Assembly (NCBI GenBank): GCA_025054715.1
Contig: JANWYH010000001.1
Coordinates: 122,001-186,000 of the forward strand
DNA length: 64,000 bases
Source: Pyrinomonadaceae bacterium
Lineage (GTDB): Bacteria > Acidobacteriota > Blastocatellia > Pyrinomonadales > Pyrinomonadaceae
Direction of reading: 5' to 3'
Shown: one piece after another, positions 8,497 to 18,438 of the stretch
Layout: each line of letters opens with the position of its first letter
How positions within the stretch are numbered: position 1 is the first letter of the stretch
The notes under the pieces: model-generated
Told to the model about the DNA's origin: nothing
Database searches by the model: none
Seen by the model: the letters and a program-made list of their open reading frames with translations, nothing else
Translations under genes and position numbers: made by a program

Positions 8497-10151
8497 AAGT
8501 TACAATTGGGCAAATTAACACGACTAATGGTGACATAAGTGGAAATCTCGAAAAGATACTTCGAGCGATAGAAAGGGCAAAGGCGGATAAGTCTGATTTA
8601 GTTGTGTTCCCAGAAGTTTGCACTCATGGCTATACCTCACAGGATTGGTTTCAAGATGGCGACATAATTGAAAACGCCCTAAAGCCGCTTGAAAGCATAA
8701 TTCCAGCGACCGAAGGAATAACGGCTATTGTCGGGACTGTAAGACCAAATGAAAATGAAAATGGCAAAAGGCTTTTCAACACGGCTGCTGTTATACACGA
8801 TGGGAGTTTAGTAGGATTTGCTGATAAGGAGCTTCTTCCAGAGTATGACGTCTTTGACGATCCAAGGTATTTTCAGGTAGGAAAGCCAAAGGAAATTTTT
8901 TCGATCAATGGTATCAGAATCGGAGTTGTGGTTTGCGAAGATTTTTGGAATGATAAAACCTTCTGGAAAGAAAGGCTTTACGAAAACGATCCTACCGATG
9001 AGCTAATCAGAAAGGGAGCCGACCTGATAGTTTCAATAAATGCCTCGCCCTTTAATAAGGGGAAAATACGGCTTCGTTGTAGTATGGTGTCGCATCGAGC
9101 AAGGATACATCGTAAACCTGTTGTTTTTGTTAATCTTGTAGGTGGTAATGATGGAATCATATTTGATGGGGCAAGTTTGGTAGCTAATAGCAACGGAGAT
9201 GTTATCTTGCAAGCACCAGCGTTTGAAGAATTTGTAGAAACGGTTGAGATAAACTCTACTAAGCCGAGCGAAGGAGATATATTCGAGGATGAAATAGGAA
9301 CTATAAAAAATGCTCTCGTTCTGGGCATTCGGGATTATGCCTGGAAGAATGGATTTAAGCAGGCGGTTCTTGGGTTATCTGGAGGGATTGATTCTGCATT
9401 GGTTGCAACCTTAGCTTGTGAGGCTTTAGGCCCGGAGAATGTTCTTTGCGTTATGATGCCGTCACCTTTTAGTTCTGAATCAAGCCTCAAAGATGCTGAA
9501 AAGCTCGTCCGAAAATTGGGTTGTCAATCCCGGGTAGAGCCTATTACTGATGCTTTTGAGGTTCTTTGCCGACAACTTAACCTTACAAAGCCTACTAAAG
9601 GCGGAGAGAATTTAGCTGCTGAAAACTTACAATCCAGGCTCCGAGGTGTAATCTTAATGGCTATTTCAAACGCTGAAGGCAGACTCCTTTTGTCAACCGG
9701 AAATAAAAGCGAGCTTGCTGTCGGCTATTGCACTTTATATGGCGATACAAACGGAGGACTTGCAGTTTTGGGAGATGTTCTGAAAACCGAAGTTTGGCAG
9801 ATTGCGCGCTACATAAACGAAGTGGCTGGAGATGAGATTATTCCGAATGAAATAATACAAAAGCGACCATCTGCTGAGCTTGCACCTAATCAATTCGATC
9901 AAGATTCGCTTCCACCTTATGAGATTATGGATCCAATACTCAAGCTTTATTTCGAAGATAAGCTTCCGCCAAAGCAGATAATTGCTTATGGACACGATGA
10001 AAAGCTTGTTTACGACATTTTAAACAAAGTCGAGTCACCAGCAAACGAATTCAAAAGGCGTCAACTCCCACCGACGATAATCATTTCAAAAAATGCTATT
10101 GGAATTGGTCGGCGTCGCCCTGTGACTCATAAATATCGCCGTAGTCCTTGA
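8493..10151 (+). CDS. nadE: glutamine-dependent NAD+ synthetase
   Basis: 552 residues in two domains. The N-terminal nitrilase-like glutaminase domain (about 1-255) carries the Glu-Lys-Cys triad (VVFPEVCTHGY, KELLPEYD, VVVCEDFWN). The C-terminal domain is the NAD synthetase proper with the PP-loop GLSGGIDSALVATLA and the late GNKSELAVGYCTLYGD motif. It converts deamido-NAD to NAD using glutamine as nitrogen source, the last step of NAD biosynthesis. The length fits the family. It overlaps the genes on both sides by about four bases, showing a tight operon. Confidence 0.95.
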   Translation: MKVTIGQINTTNGDISGNLEKILRAIERAKADKSDLVVFPEVCTHGYTSQDWFQDGDIIENALKPLESIIPATEGITAIVGTVRPNENENGKRLFNTAAVIHDGSLVGFADKELLPEYDVFDDPRYFQVGKPKEIFSINGIRIGVVVCEDFWNDKTFWKERLYENDPTDELIRKGADLIVSINASPFNKGKIRLRCSMVSHRARIHRKPVVFVNLVGGNDGIIFDGASLVANSNGDVILQAPAFEEFVETVEINSTKPSEGDIFEDEIGTIKNALVLGIRDYAWKNGFKQAVLGLSGGIDSALVATLACEALGPENVLCVMMPSPFSSESSLKDAEKLVRKLGCQSRVEPITDAFEVLCRQLNLTKPTKGGENLAAENLQSRLRGVILMAISNAEGRLLLSTGNKSELAVGYCTLYGDTNGGLAVLGDVLKTEVWQIARYINEVAGDEIIPNEIIQKRPSAELAPNQFDQDSLPPYEIMDPILKLYFEDKLPPKQIIAYGHDEKLVYDILNKVESPANEFKRRQLPPTIIISKNAIGIGRRRPVTHKYRRSP

Positions 10152-10825
10152 GGATGCAGGTAAGAAGTTTACATAACTGGGATTTGTCAATCTCAGAAGC
10201 TTTTGAAGTTCAAAAGTGGCTGTCTAAGAAGGTTCGTTGTGAAAATTTGATTAAAGAGCCAATAGAGCGCATTGCTGGGATTGATGCAGGTTATGACAAC
10301 TCGAAAGGCGTATGTAGAGCCGTGGTTACGGTTTTAAGTTTTCCTGAACTGAAGCTGATTGAGACAAAAAAGGCTGAGGTTTCTGTTAGTTTTCCTTACA
10401 TTCCGGGGCTTTTATCTTTTCGAGAATCTCCTGCTGTTGTTGAGGCGTTGAAGAAAATTACTCAAGAGCCGGATTTAATTTTTTGTGATGGTCAGGGCAT
10501 AGCACATCCTAGAAGATTCGGAATTGCTTGTCATATTGGGCTTTTGACGGAAAAACCTACTATAGGTGTCGGAAAATCTAGGCTTGTAGGTAAATTTAAT
10601 TATCCTGAGAATACTCGCGGAAGTTTTTCTAGTTTAATTTACAAAGGAGAGATAATCGGTGCAGTAGTCAGAACGAAGGAAAATGTAAAGCCCATTTATG
10701 TATCTGTAGGTCACAAATTGGACCTAAAGGCAGCAATTCAATACACTCTGCAATGCACAACCAAATATCGCTTGCCAGAGCCTGTTCGTTTGGCTGATAG
10801 AATCGCTTCTAACCGAAGAATTTGA
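10148..10825 (+). CDS. nfi: endonuclease V
   Basis: About 225 residues, normal for the family. It cleaves DNA near deaminated bases such as hypoxanthine. Catalytic acids can be placed: Asp46 in AGIDAGYD, the Glu in SFRESPA and the Asp in IFCDGQGIAHPRR; the PYIPGLLSFRE segment also contains the wedge region. The downstream GVGKSRLVGKF and RLPEPVRLAD motifs match E. coli Nfi closely. Two starts are possible, TTG 10148 (overlapping nadE) or ATG 10154; neither has a clear ribosome-binding site, so translation probably depends on coupling to nadE. Confidence 0.93.
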   Translation: MRMQVRSLHNWDLSISEAFEVQKWLSKKVRCENLIKEPIERIAGIDAGYDNSKGVCRAVVTVLSFPELKLIETKKAEVSVSFPYIPGLLSFRESPAVVEALKKITQEPDLIFCDGQGIAHPRRFGIACHIGLLTEKPTIGVGKSRLVGKFNYPENTRGSFSSLIYKGEIIGAVVRTKENVKPIYVSVGHKLDLKAAIQYTLQCTTKYRLPEPVRLADRIASNRRI

Positions 10826-10860
10826 AACAATTTTGTTTGTTTTGAAGATCGGGTTTTGAA

Positions 10861-10866
10861 TATAAT
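10861..10866 (+). promoter_or_regulatory. possible -10 element before the Ser/Thr kinase gene
   Basis: A perfect TATAAT 21 bases before the kinase start codon, in a 60-base gap after nfi. No good -35 element sits at 16-18 bases, so it is a weak candidate. Confidence 0.3.
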
Positions 10867-10887
10867 TTTTTAACGGTAAGCTATGAG

Positions 10888-13302
10888 ATGATAGGTTCTA
10901 GCATTCATCAATATAAAATTTTGGAAAAGTTAGGTTCAGGTGGGCAAGGAACGGTTTATAAGGCTTTAGACACGAGACTTAATAGAACAGTAGTCGTTAA
11001 GATACTTCCTGCTGAACTTACCTCAAAAACTGCAAATTTCAAGCGTTTTCAGCGTGAAGCACAGCTTTGCTCACAGCTTGACCACCCGAACATCTGCACA
11101 ATCTACGAATTCGGTGAATATGAAGGCGTCTATTATATTGCAATGCAATATATCGAGGGTAAAAACGTTCGTCAGCTTGTTGCCGGAAAGCCTTTAGAAC
11201 TGAAAAGCGCTCTAAGCATTGCCATTCAAGTTTGTGATGCTTTGGCATATACTCACTCAAAGGGCATAATTCATCGAGACATAAAGGCTGGGAATGTAAT
11301 GGTAACGTCTTCTGGGAGGGTTAAAATCCTTGATTTCGGTTTGGCAAAGCTAATTTACGATGAGGATAAATATGGCGTTGATAGGACAGAGTTAACCGAG
11401 ATTGGCATACCGTATGGAACGGCAACTTATGCTGCACCTGAACAAGCTCGAGGAGAGCGAGCTGATCATCGCGCCGATATATTTTCGACAGGAGTTTTGC
11501 TTTATGAGATGCTGACAGGAATTTGGGCATTTCAAGGCAAGACAGTAGTTGACGTAAGGCATCAAGTTTTGTACGGGACTCCTAAACCAATAGCCGAGAT
11601 GCGTTCCGATCCAGTTCCTGCTGATCTTCAAAGAATTATTGACAAGGCACTCGCTAAAGACCCGAAGGATCGCTATCAAAAAATTGCTGATATGCGTGAT
11701 GATCTGAAAAGAGTTTACTTTGAAGTTACAGGTGAGACTTTGTTTTCCTTTGATCAAGGAATTACTCCTAAACACGCAAAGAATATGGGTTTTGTAAAGC
11801 GGATTTTTAACTGGTTGACCGGAGGAACTACTGTAGAATCTTCATCGCAAAAAACTCCTGCTCAAGTTCCTGATTCAAGCGTTACTACAGCAGTTACCTC
11901 CACTGGGATAGAAAAGAAAAGCATTGCTATACTCCCATTTAAGAATCTAGGCAACGATAATTCTTTTGACTTTTACGAATTCTCTTTGGCTGATGCAGTT
12001 ATTACCGAATTGGCTAGATTAAAATCTCTAATTGTTAGACCATCTTCAGTGATTGCAAAATATCAAGCAGTTAGCATTGATCCAAGAGACGCAGGTCGAG
12101 AATTAGGCGTAGATGCCGTTCTTTCAGCAGGTTTTATCTGTTCTGGCAATAGAATTAGGGTTACGGCGCAACTTCTCGATGTGGATACTGGTGAAATTCT
12201 TTGGAGTGATAGAATTGACGCTGAAGGAGACGATATTCTGACTCTTCAAGACGTAATAAGTCGTCAAATACTCGAAGGTTTACAGCTTGAGCTTTCACCA
12301 AAAGAGTTAGAGAAAATAGGTCATGCGCCGACTCAAAATCCTCAAGCTTATGAAGAGTATTTACGGGGACGTGATCTATTTGGAAAGTTCATCTTTCACA
12401 GCTTGTCTAACGAGGACTGTGAAGCGGCGATTCATCATTTCAAGAAAGCAATAGAATTGGACTCTCATTTTGCTTTGGCATATTCAGGACTTGGAGCTTG
12501 TTATGCAAACAGAGTTTTCAAAGGTTTAGGCAGTGCTGAAGACTATACTTATGCTGAAGCTGCCTTCAGCAAAGCTATAATTTACGATCCTAATGTTGTT
12601 GAAGCGAGAGTCTTAATGGTCTTGATCTATCTTTCGAGAGGTGAAAAAAAGAAGGCACAAGCAGAGATTAAATTACTCACTGAGCAGTTTCCGAATGAAG
12701 CTCCGCTTTATTTTGTGAAGGGCACAATTCATAGGCTCAATGGAGAATATGCGGAAGCTTTGAAAAGCTGGGATAAGCTATCAAAGCTCGATCCGGCAGC
12801 TCGAGTTATTTCAAGTTACAACAAGGCTAGAATTTACGTCTATAAAGGCGAATATGAAAAAGCTTTGCAAGAACTTGAAAAAGGAGAAAAACTGGAGCCA
12901 AGCCATCCTTTGATTAGAGTTTTCAAAGGTGCCGTCTTGTATTACCAGGGTAAAGAAAAGGAAGGTCTGCAGATAATTGAAGATGTTCTTAACAAAAACC
13001 CGCAAATGGAAGGTTTAAGACCGCTTTATGCAATTTTTCTTGCAAACAGCGGACGTGCTGATGAGGCGCGGGCCCAGTTTACAGAAAAAGTGCGAAGTCT
13101 AGCAAAAGCCGATCATGATATTGCATACTGGATGGCTTCGGCTAACGCACAGCTTGGTGAAAAGGATGAGGCATTTAAGTGGTTAGAAAGAGCCATAAAG
13201 CTTGGGAATGAAAACAAACCCTGGTTCTTAAGTGATAAAATGTTAGCGCCTTTGCGTGAAGATCCACGATTTGATGATTTAATGAGGAAAATTGAACACT
13301 GA
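10888..13302 (+). CDS. Ser/Thr protein kinase with TolB-like and TPR regions
   Basis: 804 residues. The kinase domain (about 8-275) is complete: glycine loop GSGGQGTVYKA, VVVKIL lysine, HRDIKAGNVMV catalytic loop, DFGLAK, and GTATYAAPEQARG. A Ser/Thr-rich linker follows, then a domain (about 350-460) starting KSIAILPFKNLG, of the TolB-N/FlgO-like type often found between kinase or HTH domains and TPRs. From about 470 to the end there are TPR repeats for protein binding. No transmembrane helix is evident, so it should be cytoplasmic. Its stop overlaps the start of the deacetylase-like gene. The target proteins are unknown. Confidence 0.93.
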   Translation: MIGSSIHQYKILEKLGSGGQGTVYKALDTRLNRTVVVKILPAELTSKTANFKRFQREAQLCSQLDHPNICTIYEFGEYEGVYYIAMQYIEGKNVRQLVAGKPLELKSALSIAIQVCDALAYTHSKGIIHRDIKAGNVMVTSSGRVKILDFGLAKLIYDEDKYGVDRTELTEIGIPYGTATYAAPEQARGERADHRADIFSTGVLLYEMLTGIWAFQGKTVVDVRHQVLYGTPKPIAEMRSDPVPADLQRIIDKALAKDPKDRYQKIADMRDDLKRVYFEVTGETLFSFDQGITPKHAKNMGFVKRIFNWLTGGTTVESSSQKTPAQVPDSSVTTAVTSTGIEKKSIAILPFKNLGNDNSFDFYEFSLADAVITELARLKSLIVRPSSVIAKYQAVSIDPRDAGRELGVDAVLSAGFICSGNRIRVTAQLLDVDTGEILWSDRIDAEGDDILTLQDVISRQILEGLQLELSPKELEKIGHAPTQNPQAYEEYLRGRDLFGKFIFHSLSNEDCEAAIHHFKKAIELDSHFALAYSGLGACYANRVFKGLGSAEDYTYAEAAFSKAIIYDPNVVEARVLMVLIYLSRGEKKKAQAEIKLLTEQFPNEAPLYFVKGTIHRLNGEYAEALKSWDKLSKLDPAARVISSYNKARIYVYKGEYEKALQELEKGEKLEPSHPLIRVFKGAVLYYQGKEKEGLQIIEDVLNKNPQMEGLRPLYAIFLANSGRADEARAQFTEKVRSLAKADHDIAYWMASANAQLGEKDEAFKWLERAIKLGNENKPWFLSDKMLAPLREDPRFDDLMRKIEH

Positions 13303-14234
13303 TGGGGTATAAAGTCTTTTACTCGCCTTATTACTATGCAGATATTGGCGAAACACATGTCTTTCCCATACGAAAATTCGAACTGGTAAAGGACTTACTT
13401 CTTTGCGAAGGAACATTAAAACCACAAGAGATCATAGAACCTGAGCTTGTTAGCTTCGATGACTTGTTGCTTGTTCATACTGAGGATTACGTCAGACGCT
13501 TTGTTGATGGAAGGCTAACGGAGAAAGAGCTTAGAAAACTAGGACTTCCTTGGTCTAAATCACTCGTTAGACGTTCGTTTCTAGCAACTTCAGGCACAAT
13601 AAATGCCGCTAAAAGTGCTCTTAAGAATTTTGTTTCCTCAAACCTTGCTGGAGGGACACATCATGCTTATCCAGACAGAGGAGAAGGTTTTTGTGTCTTT
13701 AATGACATTGCTGTTGCGATTAGAGTGCTTCAACGAGAGCGTTTAGCTGAAAGGTTTCTAATTATTGATTGTGATGTTCATCAAGGAGATGGAACTGCTT
13801 TCATATTCAGAAACGAGCCGAAAGTTTTCACGTTTTCTATGCACGCAGCCAAGAACTATCCGCTCCATAAACAAAAATCTTCGCTCGATATAGAACTTGC
13901 GGATGGAACAGGTGATGAAGAGTATCTAGAAATTCTGGAGCAGGCACTCTTTAGAATTTTCTTGAATGAGCCTGATATAGTTTTTTACATCGCAGGAGCG
14001 GATCCATACGAAAAGGATAAGCTCGGAAGGTTGAAACTGACAAAAAAAGGCTTAAAGTCCAGAGATCATCTCGTGTTAAACTTTGCAAAGGAGCGCCACG
14101 TGCCAATTGTTACAACAATGGGTGGTGGCTATGCCGAAAAAATTGAGGATACAGTTGAAATTCACGCAAATACTATAAGAGCAGTCAAAGAAGTTTTCTT
14201 TGGTATAAGTTCTAGGGCGAAAGTAGCATTATGA
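13302..14234 (+). CDS. histone deacetylase-like (AcuC family) zinc hydrolase
   Basis: 310 residues. The arginase/deacetylase fold signatures are present: GGTHHAYPDRGEGFCVFND (His-His pair and Asn), IDCDVHQGDGTAF (zinc Asp and His) and IAGADPYEKDKLGRL (second zinc Asp). Bacterial members deacetylate acetyl-lysine proteins, acetylpolyamines or other amides. The start overlaps the upstream kinase stop by one base and its stop overlaps the thrA start by four, so it is cotranscribed with both. The substrate is not predictable from motifs alone. Confidence 0.9.
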   Translation: MGYKVFYSPYYYADIGETHVFPIRKFELVKDLLLCEGTLKPQEIIEPELVSFDDLLLVHTEDYVRRFVDGRLTEKELRKLGLPWSKSLVRRSFLATSGTINAAKSALKNFVSSNLAGGTHHAYPDRGEGFCVFNDIAVAIRVLQRERLAERFLIIDCDVHQGDGTAFIFRNEPKVFTFSMHAAKNYPLHKQKSSLDIELADGTGDEEYLEILEQALFRIFLNEPDIVFYIAGADPYEKDKLGRLKLTKKGLKSRDHLVLNFAKERHVPIVTTMGGGYAEKIEDTVEIHANTIRAVKEVFFGISSRAKVAL

Positions 14235-16660
14235 AGGTTCTAAAATTTGGAGGCTCTTCGGTTGCAAACGCTAGTAGAATAGAAAAAGTAGCGGAAATAG
14301 TAAATCAAAACGACGGTAAACTTGTCGTTGTCCTATCGGCAATGCAAGGCGTTACTGATAAATTGATTGAGATTGCAAAATTGGCTGAGCAAGGCGATCA
14401 CTCTTTCAAGCAGAAAATTTCAGAGCTGGAAGAAAGACACAAAGAAACCCTCAGACAAATTATTGAAGATGACGAAACCTTTCACTACATCGAAGAAAAA
14501 ATCTTTGAACTGATGAGCCTTTGTCAAGGAATTTATCTTTTAAGAGAACTCACCCCGAAAACACTCGATAGGATACTGAGTTTTGGGGAGCTTGTTTTGT
14601 CTCGCATCTTCTTTGCGAGAATGAAAAAAACGGAAAATAGCGTTACTTGGAAAGATGCCAGAGAGTTGATCTTCACAGATTCAAGTTTTGGAAGTGCGGT
14701 TGTCGATTTTCAGATAACAAACGAAAAGATAAGAGAATTTTTTGGAAAAAGTGAAGCTAAAATTTTTGTAATTCCGGGTTTTATTGCTTCTGACTTAAAT
14801 GGAGCTACAACAACACTTGGTCGGGGTGGATCGGATTATACAGCTGCGATAATTGCTGCCGGGGTTGAGGCGAGCATCCTTGAAATATGGACTGATGTAA
14901 GCGGAATGATGACAGCTGACCCAAAACTTGTGCGCAATGCTAGAAGGATACCACGCATAAACTATGCGGAAGCAATGGAGTTGTCGCATTTCGGGGCAAA
15001 AGTTATCTATCCTCCGACTATACAACCAGTCATGGCAAAAGGTATTCCCGTTTTGATAAAGAACACTTTTGCGCCCGAAGATACGGGAACTTTGATTGAG
15101 GCTGAAGCAGAGCAAGATAACATTATTCGTGGAATTTCTAGCATTGATAAGATAGCAATTTTGAATCTCGAAGGAAGTGGAATGGTTGGTGTGCCCGGTT
15201 TTTCAAAACGTTTTTTTGCAGCTTTAGCCGATGCGAAGATAAACGTAATTTTAATAACTCAAAGCTCTTCTGAACATTCTATTTGCGTCGCTGTGGAGGA
15301 GCGTTCTGCCGAACTTGCAAAGCAGGTCGTCGATCGTGAATTTGCGAATGAGATATCGTTGGGTAAGCTTGAACCTCTTAAAGTTGAAAAAGATTTTTCG
15401 ATTCTTGCTTTGGTTGGAGACAGAATGCGTTCTCATACCGGGATTTCCGGTAAGATGTTTTCGGCTCTCGGTATTCAAGGTGTAAACGTGCATGCCATAG
15501 CCCAAGGTTCCTCTGAAAGAAATATTTCCGCCGTTATAAGCTCGAAAGACGTAAAAAAGGCAGTGAATGCTCTTCATGAAGAATTTTTTTCAGACGGCAA
15601 AAAACAGATAAATCTCTACGTTGCTGGCGTAGGCAACGTAGGTAGCAAGTTTTTAGAACAGATTCAGAGTCAAAGAGCATTTCTTTCTGAAGCATTAAGG
15701 CTAAACATTCGAGTTGTTGGTTTAGCAAATAGCAGGCAAATGGTTTTCAATGAAGATGGTATAGACCTAAAGGAATTTTCTGAGCAATTGAGGTCTTCAA
15801 AAATCAAGTCTGATCCAAAAAGATTTGCTGAAGTTATAATTGAGAATAACCTTCGTAATTCGATTTTTGTTGACATAACTGCAGAACCATCACTAGTTGA
15901 AATCTATCCGATGTTGCTCGAAAAGTCTATTTCGATAGTTGCTTGCAACAAGGCGGCAGCTTCTGCTGATTACGCAACTTACAAACGGCTCAAGGATTTT
16001 GCTAGCGAATATAACGCAAGTTTTCTTTTTGAAACAAATGTCGGAGCTGGGCTTCCCATCATCAGCACTTTGAATGATCTCTTACGAAGTGGTGACGAAA
16101 TCAGACGCATTGAAGCCATTCTTTCCGGTACTTTGCAATTTGTTTTTAATAACTATAACAAAAAAGAATCTTTTGCTAGCGTAGTTCATCGTGCACAGGA
16201 GCTCGGTTATACTGAGCCTGATCCTAGATTTGATCTATCTGGTATTGACGTTGCTAAAAAGATTTTGATTTTGGCTCGCGAAGCCGGACGTTGCTTAGAG
16301 CTAGATGAAGTCGAAAGAGAAGATTTCTTACCAGAATCTTGCCTTAAAGCAGAATTGGAAGATTTTTACACGGAACTTGAAAGAAACGAACCGTATTTTA
16401 GGGCTTTGTTGGAAGGAGCCGAAAAAAAGGGAAAGCTTATCAGGTATGTAGCTAATCTAGAAGGCGAAAAAGCAAGAGTCGGGCTAGCTGAGATTGATCG
16501 AAATCATGAATTTGCCTTTCTTTCTGGAAAAGATAATGCAGTTCTTTTTTACACGAAAAGATATAGTGAACCACTAGTTGTAAAAGGAGCTGGTGCTGGC
16601 GCCGAAGTAACCGCAGCCGGTATATTTGCTGATGTGATTCGTGCAGCTAAATATCGTTAA
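14231..16660 (+). CDS. thrA: bifunctional aspartate kinase / homoserine dehydrogenase I
   Basis: 809 residues. The aspartokinase domain (about 1-290) begins MKVLKFGGSSVA and includes TTLGRGGSDYTA. Two ACT-like regulatory segments follow (about 300-455). The homoserine dehydrogenase domain (about 465-809) has a Rossmann start NLYVAGVGNVGSKF and the catalytic region GAGLPIISTLNDLL...LSGTLQFVFN. The enzyme carries out the first and third steps from aspartate toward threonine and methionine; the ACT domains predict feedback control, usually by threonine. Domain order and length match E. coli ThrA. No other threonine genes are adjacent. Confidence 0.95.
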   Translation: MKVLKFGGSSVANASRIEKVAEIVNQNDGKLVVVLSAMQGVTDKLIEIAKLAEQGDHSFKQKISELEERHKETLRQIIEDDETFHYIEEKIFELMSLCQGIYLLRELTPKTLDRILSFGELVLSRIFFARMKKTENSVTWKDARELIFTDSSFGSAVVDFQITNEKIREFFGKSEAKIFVIPGFIASDLNGATTTLGRGGSDYTAAIIAAGVEASILEIWTDVSGMMTADPKLVRNARRIPRINYAEAMELSHFGAKVIYPPTIQPVMAKGIPVLIKNTFAPEDTGTLIEAEAEQDNIIRGISSIDKIAILNLEGSGMVGVPGFSKRFFAALADAKINVILITQSSSEHSICVAVEERSAELAKQVVDREFANEISLGKLEPLKVEKDFSILALVGDRMRSHTGISGKMFSALGIQGVNVHAIAQGSSERNISAVISSKDVKKAVNALHEEFFSDGKKQINLYVAGVGNVGSKFLEQIQSQRAFLSEALRLNIRVVGLANSRQMVFNEDGIDLKEFSEQLRSSKIKSDPKRFAEVIIENNLRNSIFVDITAEPSLVEIYPMLLEKSISIVACNKAAASADYATYKRLKDFASEYNASFLFETNVGAGLPIISTLNDLLRSGDEIRRIEAILSGTLQFVFNNYNKKESFASVVHRAQELGYTEPDPRFDLSGIDVAKKILILAREAGRCLELDEVEREDFLPESCLKAELEDFYTELERNEPYFRALLEGAEKKGKLIRYVANLEGEKARVGLAEIDRNHEFAFLSGKDNAVLFYTKRYSEPLVVKGAGAGAEVTAAGIFADVIRAAKYR

Positions 16661-16662
16661 AA

Positions 16663-18438
16663 TCAAGCCTTTGGACCAGGATAATTTGGACCAAGTTTTG
16701 TAGCATCTCCTTCTGCTAAAGACTGAACAAGCTCATAATGAAAGTAGTCGAATTTGGCAGCTACAGAAGGCTTGACGCGCTTATCATACATTTCTCTTGA
16801 TCGATCAATAGCTTCTCTTAATCTATCGTAAAGATCGCCTGCTCGACGTCCTTCCTCAACTTTCTGCTGATTGTAAAGCTTAATTTCAGAAACTAACAAG
16901 CGTGCAAATCTACGTGCTTCATTATGATAGCGTCTTTCTTCCTCAGAAGTTACCTCTACGGGTAACTCTATGTGTCTATCGGCAAGAGTAGAGATTCTTG
17001 GTCGAGGCGGTTCCGTAGTTACTGGCCGATATGATGGAGTTTCTTCGGCAATTATGGTTGGTCTTAATTCGCTAGACGAAGGTCTAGTTTCTTGGAAGGC
17101 CGGCTTTTCCTCAGTTTTAGGCGCTTCAAATTTTAGTTCGCTTGAAAGTGGACTTTCAAATTTTGGTATCTCAGGTTCAACTTTGAATGTTGGTTCTTCC
17201 TGAATTTTTACTTCTTGCACTTCTACTTCTTGTATTTCATATATGGGTTCTGCAATTTCAGCTTGGTGATGGACTTCCTCAGAAACTGTTACAGTTTCTG
17301 GCTGTAATTTCTGTGGGCTGTCCAAAGAAAAGTCTTTTATGGTCGTCGGCTGAACTTCTGGCACCCTTTCTTCGACGGGCTCCGTCTTGACTTCTTCCGT
17401 AGGAGCGTAGGTTACATTTCGATAAGGATAATCTTGTGTGGATTGCGAGGTCTCCCTAAATTCGTATGTTGGTTTTGAAGCTGGAGTTTCTGGTTCTTGG
17501 TAAGATACCTGTTGAGGTAATGTTTGCTGATATTCTGTCTGGTAAGATGTGACAGATTCTCGATGATAAGGTGTAGCAGGTTCTCGATAAGAAGGATAGG
17601 TTTTGTGTGTTTGTTCTTCTTGTTGAGTCCTTTTAGCAGCTGATTTCATCGAAGCTAGGACTTCAACTGTCATACTGGTTACGCAAACGAGAGATTCTAA
17701 TGCTTCTGTAAGGAGATTCTTTTCGGGTGAATCCTCAGCGTAGAGAACGGCAACGCCGCGTCCACGGACAACAAGTGGTATGGCTACAGCTTTCCTTGTC
17801 AAACCATATCCAGCCTTTCTTAGAATGCTCATGTCTCCGCTGTAGTTTCCGTCTTCTACTTCTATTGAGGTTAGGGAATTGACAGCTTCAGACAAAATGT
17901 TGTTTGAGTTGATTGGTGAGACGATGCTTTTAATCATTTCTTCTCTTTTTTCTTTGTCATAGCCGAAAGTATGCCAACCGATCAATCTCTCATTTTTAAC
18001 AACAAAAAGTGCTCCGCAGGCGGAAAATTTCTCAGCATTTGAGATAAGCGCCTTTAGTATGTCAGCCTGAGTCGTTTTGCTGCTGATTTCTTTTATTGCT
18101 TGGCTTAAGTCTGCAAATCCGGGTTCAGAAGCACGTCTTTGACGCTCAAGTTCCTCTGCTTCTGCGTGAGCCATTGCAGCTATTTGAGCACCTTCATCTC
18201 TTGCAAGCCTTAAGTGCTCTAGGATTGATTCCTTAAAGGCTTCATCTAGTTGTTTTGGTTCAGAAATTTTTTCTTTGGCTTTTCTAAAGAGCTCTTCGAC
18301 TTCTCTTTTTTGTTTTTCTATCTCAGCGAATATTCTTTCTTCTACTTCACTAATTTCTTTTCTTATGTCGGCTAATGCTTCGTTTAAGAAATTTTCAAAA
18401 TCAGCTCTAAGACTTCTTTCTAATTCTTCACTTTTCAC
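16663..18438 (-). CDS. coiled-coil/GAF protein with long Pro-Glu-Thr-rich linker
   Basis: 591 residues. N-terminal 115: charged coiled coil rich in Glu, Lys and Arg. About 125-270: GAF-like domain (ADILKALISNAEKFSACGALFVVKN ends in IPLVVRGRGVAVLYAED). About 275-500: low-complexity linker rich in Pro, Glu, Thr, Val and Tyr. The last 90 residues form a compact charged helical module (RRYHNEARRFARLLVSEIKL ... YFHYELVQSLAEGD) that recurs, as far as I remember, in acidobacterial GAF or zinc-ribbon proteins. No signal peptide. The layout suggests a cytoplasmic scaffold or sensor. It converges on thrA with only two bases between stops. Function unknown. Confidence 0.75.
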   Translation of the reverse strand: MKSEELERSLRADFENFLNEALADIRKEISEVEERIFAEIEKQKREVEELFRKAKEKISEPKQLDEAFKESILEHLRLARDEGAQIAAMAHAEAEELERQRRASEPGFADLSQAIKEISSKTTQADILKALISNAEKFSACGALFVVKNERLIGWHTFGYDKEKREEMIKSIVSPINSNNILSEAVNSLTSIEVEDGNYSGDMSILRKAGYGLTRKAVAIPLVVRGRGVAVLYAEDSPEKNLLTEALESLVCVTSMTVEVLASMKSAAKRTQQEEQTHKTYPSYREPATPYHRESVTSYQTEYQQTLPQQVSYQEPETPASKPTYEFRETSQSTQDYPYRNVTYAPTEEVKTEPVEERVPEVQPTTIKDFSLDSPQKLQPETVTVSEEVHHQAEIAEPIYEIQEVEVQEVKIQEEPTFKVEPEIPKFESPLSSELKFEAPKTEEKPAFQETRPSSSELRPTIIAEETPSYRPVTTEPPRPRISTLADRHIELPVEVTSEEERRYHNEARRFARLLVSEIKLYNQQKVEEGRRAGDLYDRLREAIDRSREMYDKRVKPSVAAKFDYFHYELVQSLAEGDATKLGPNYPGPKA

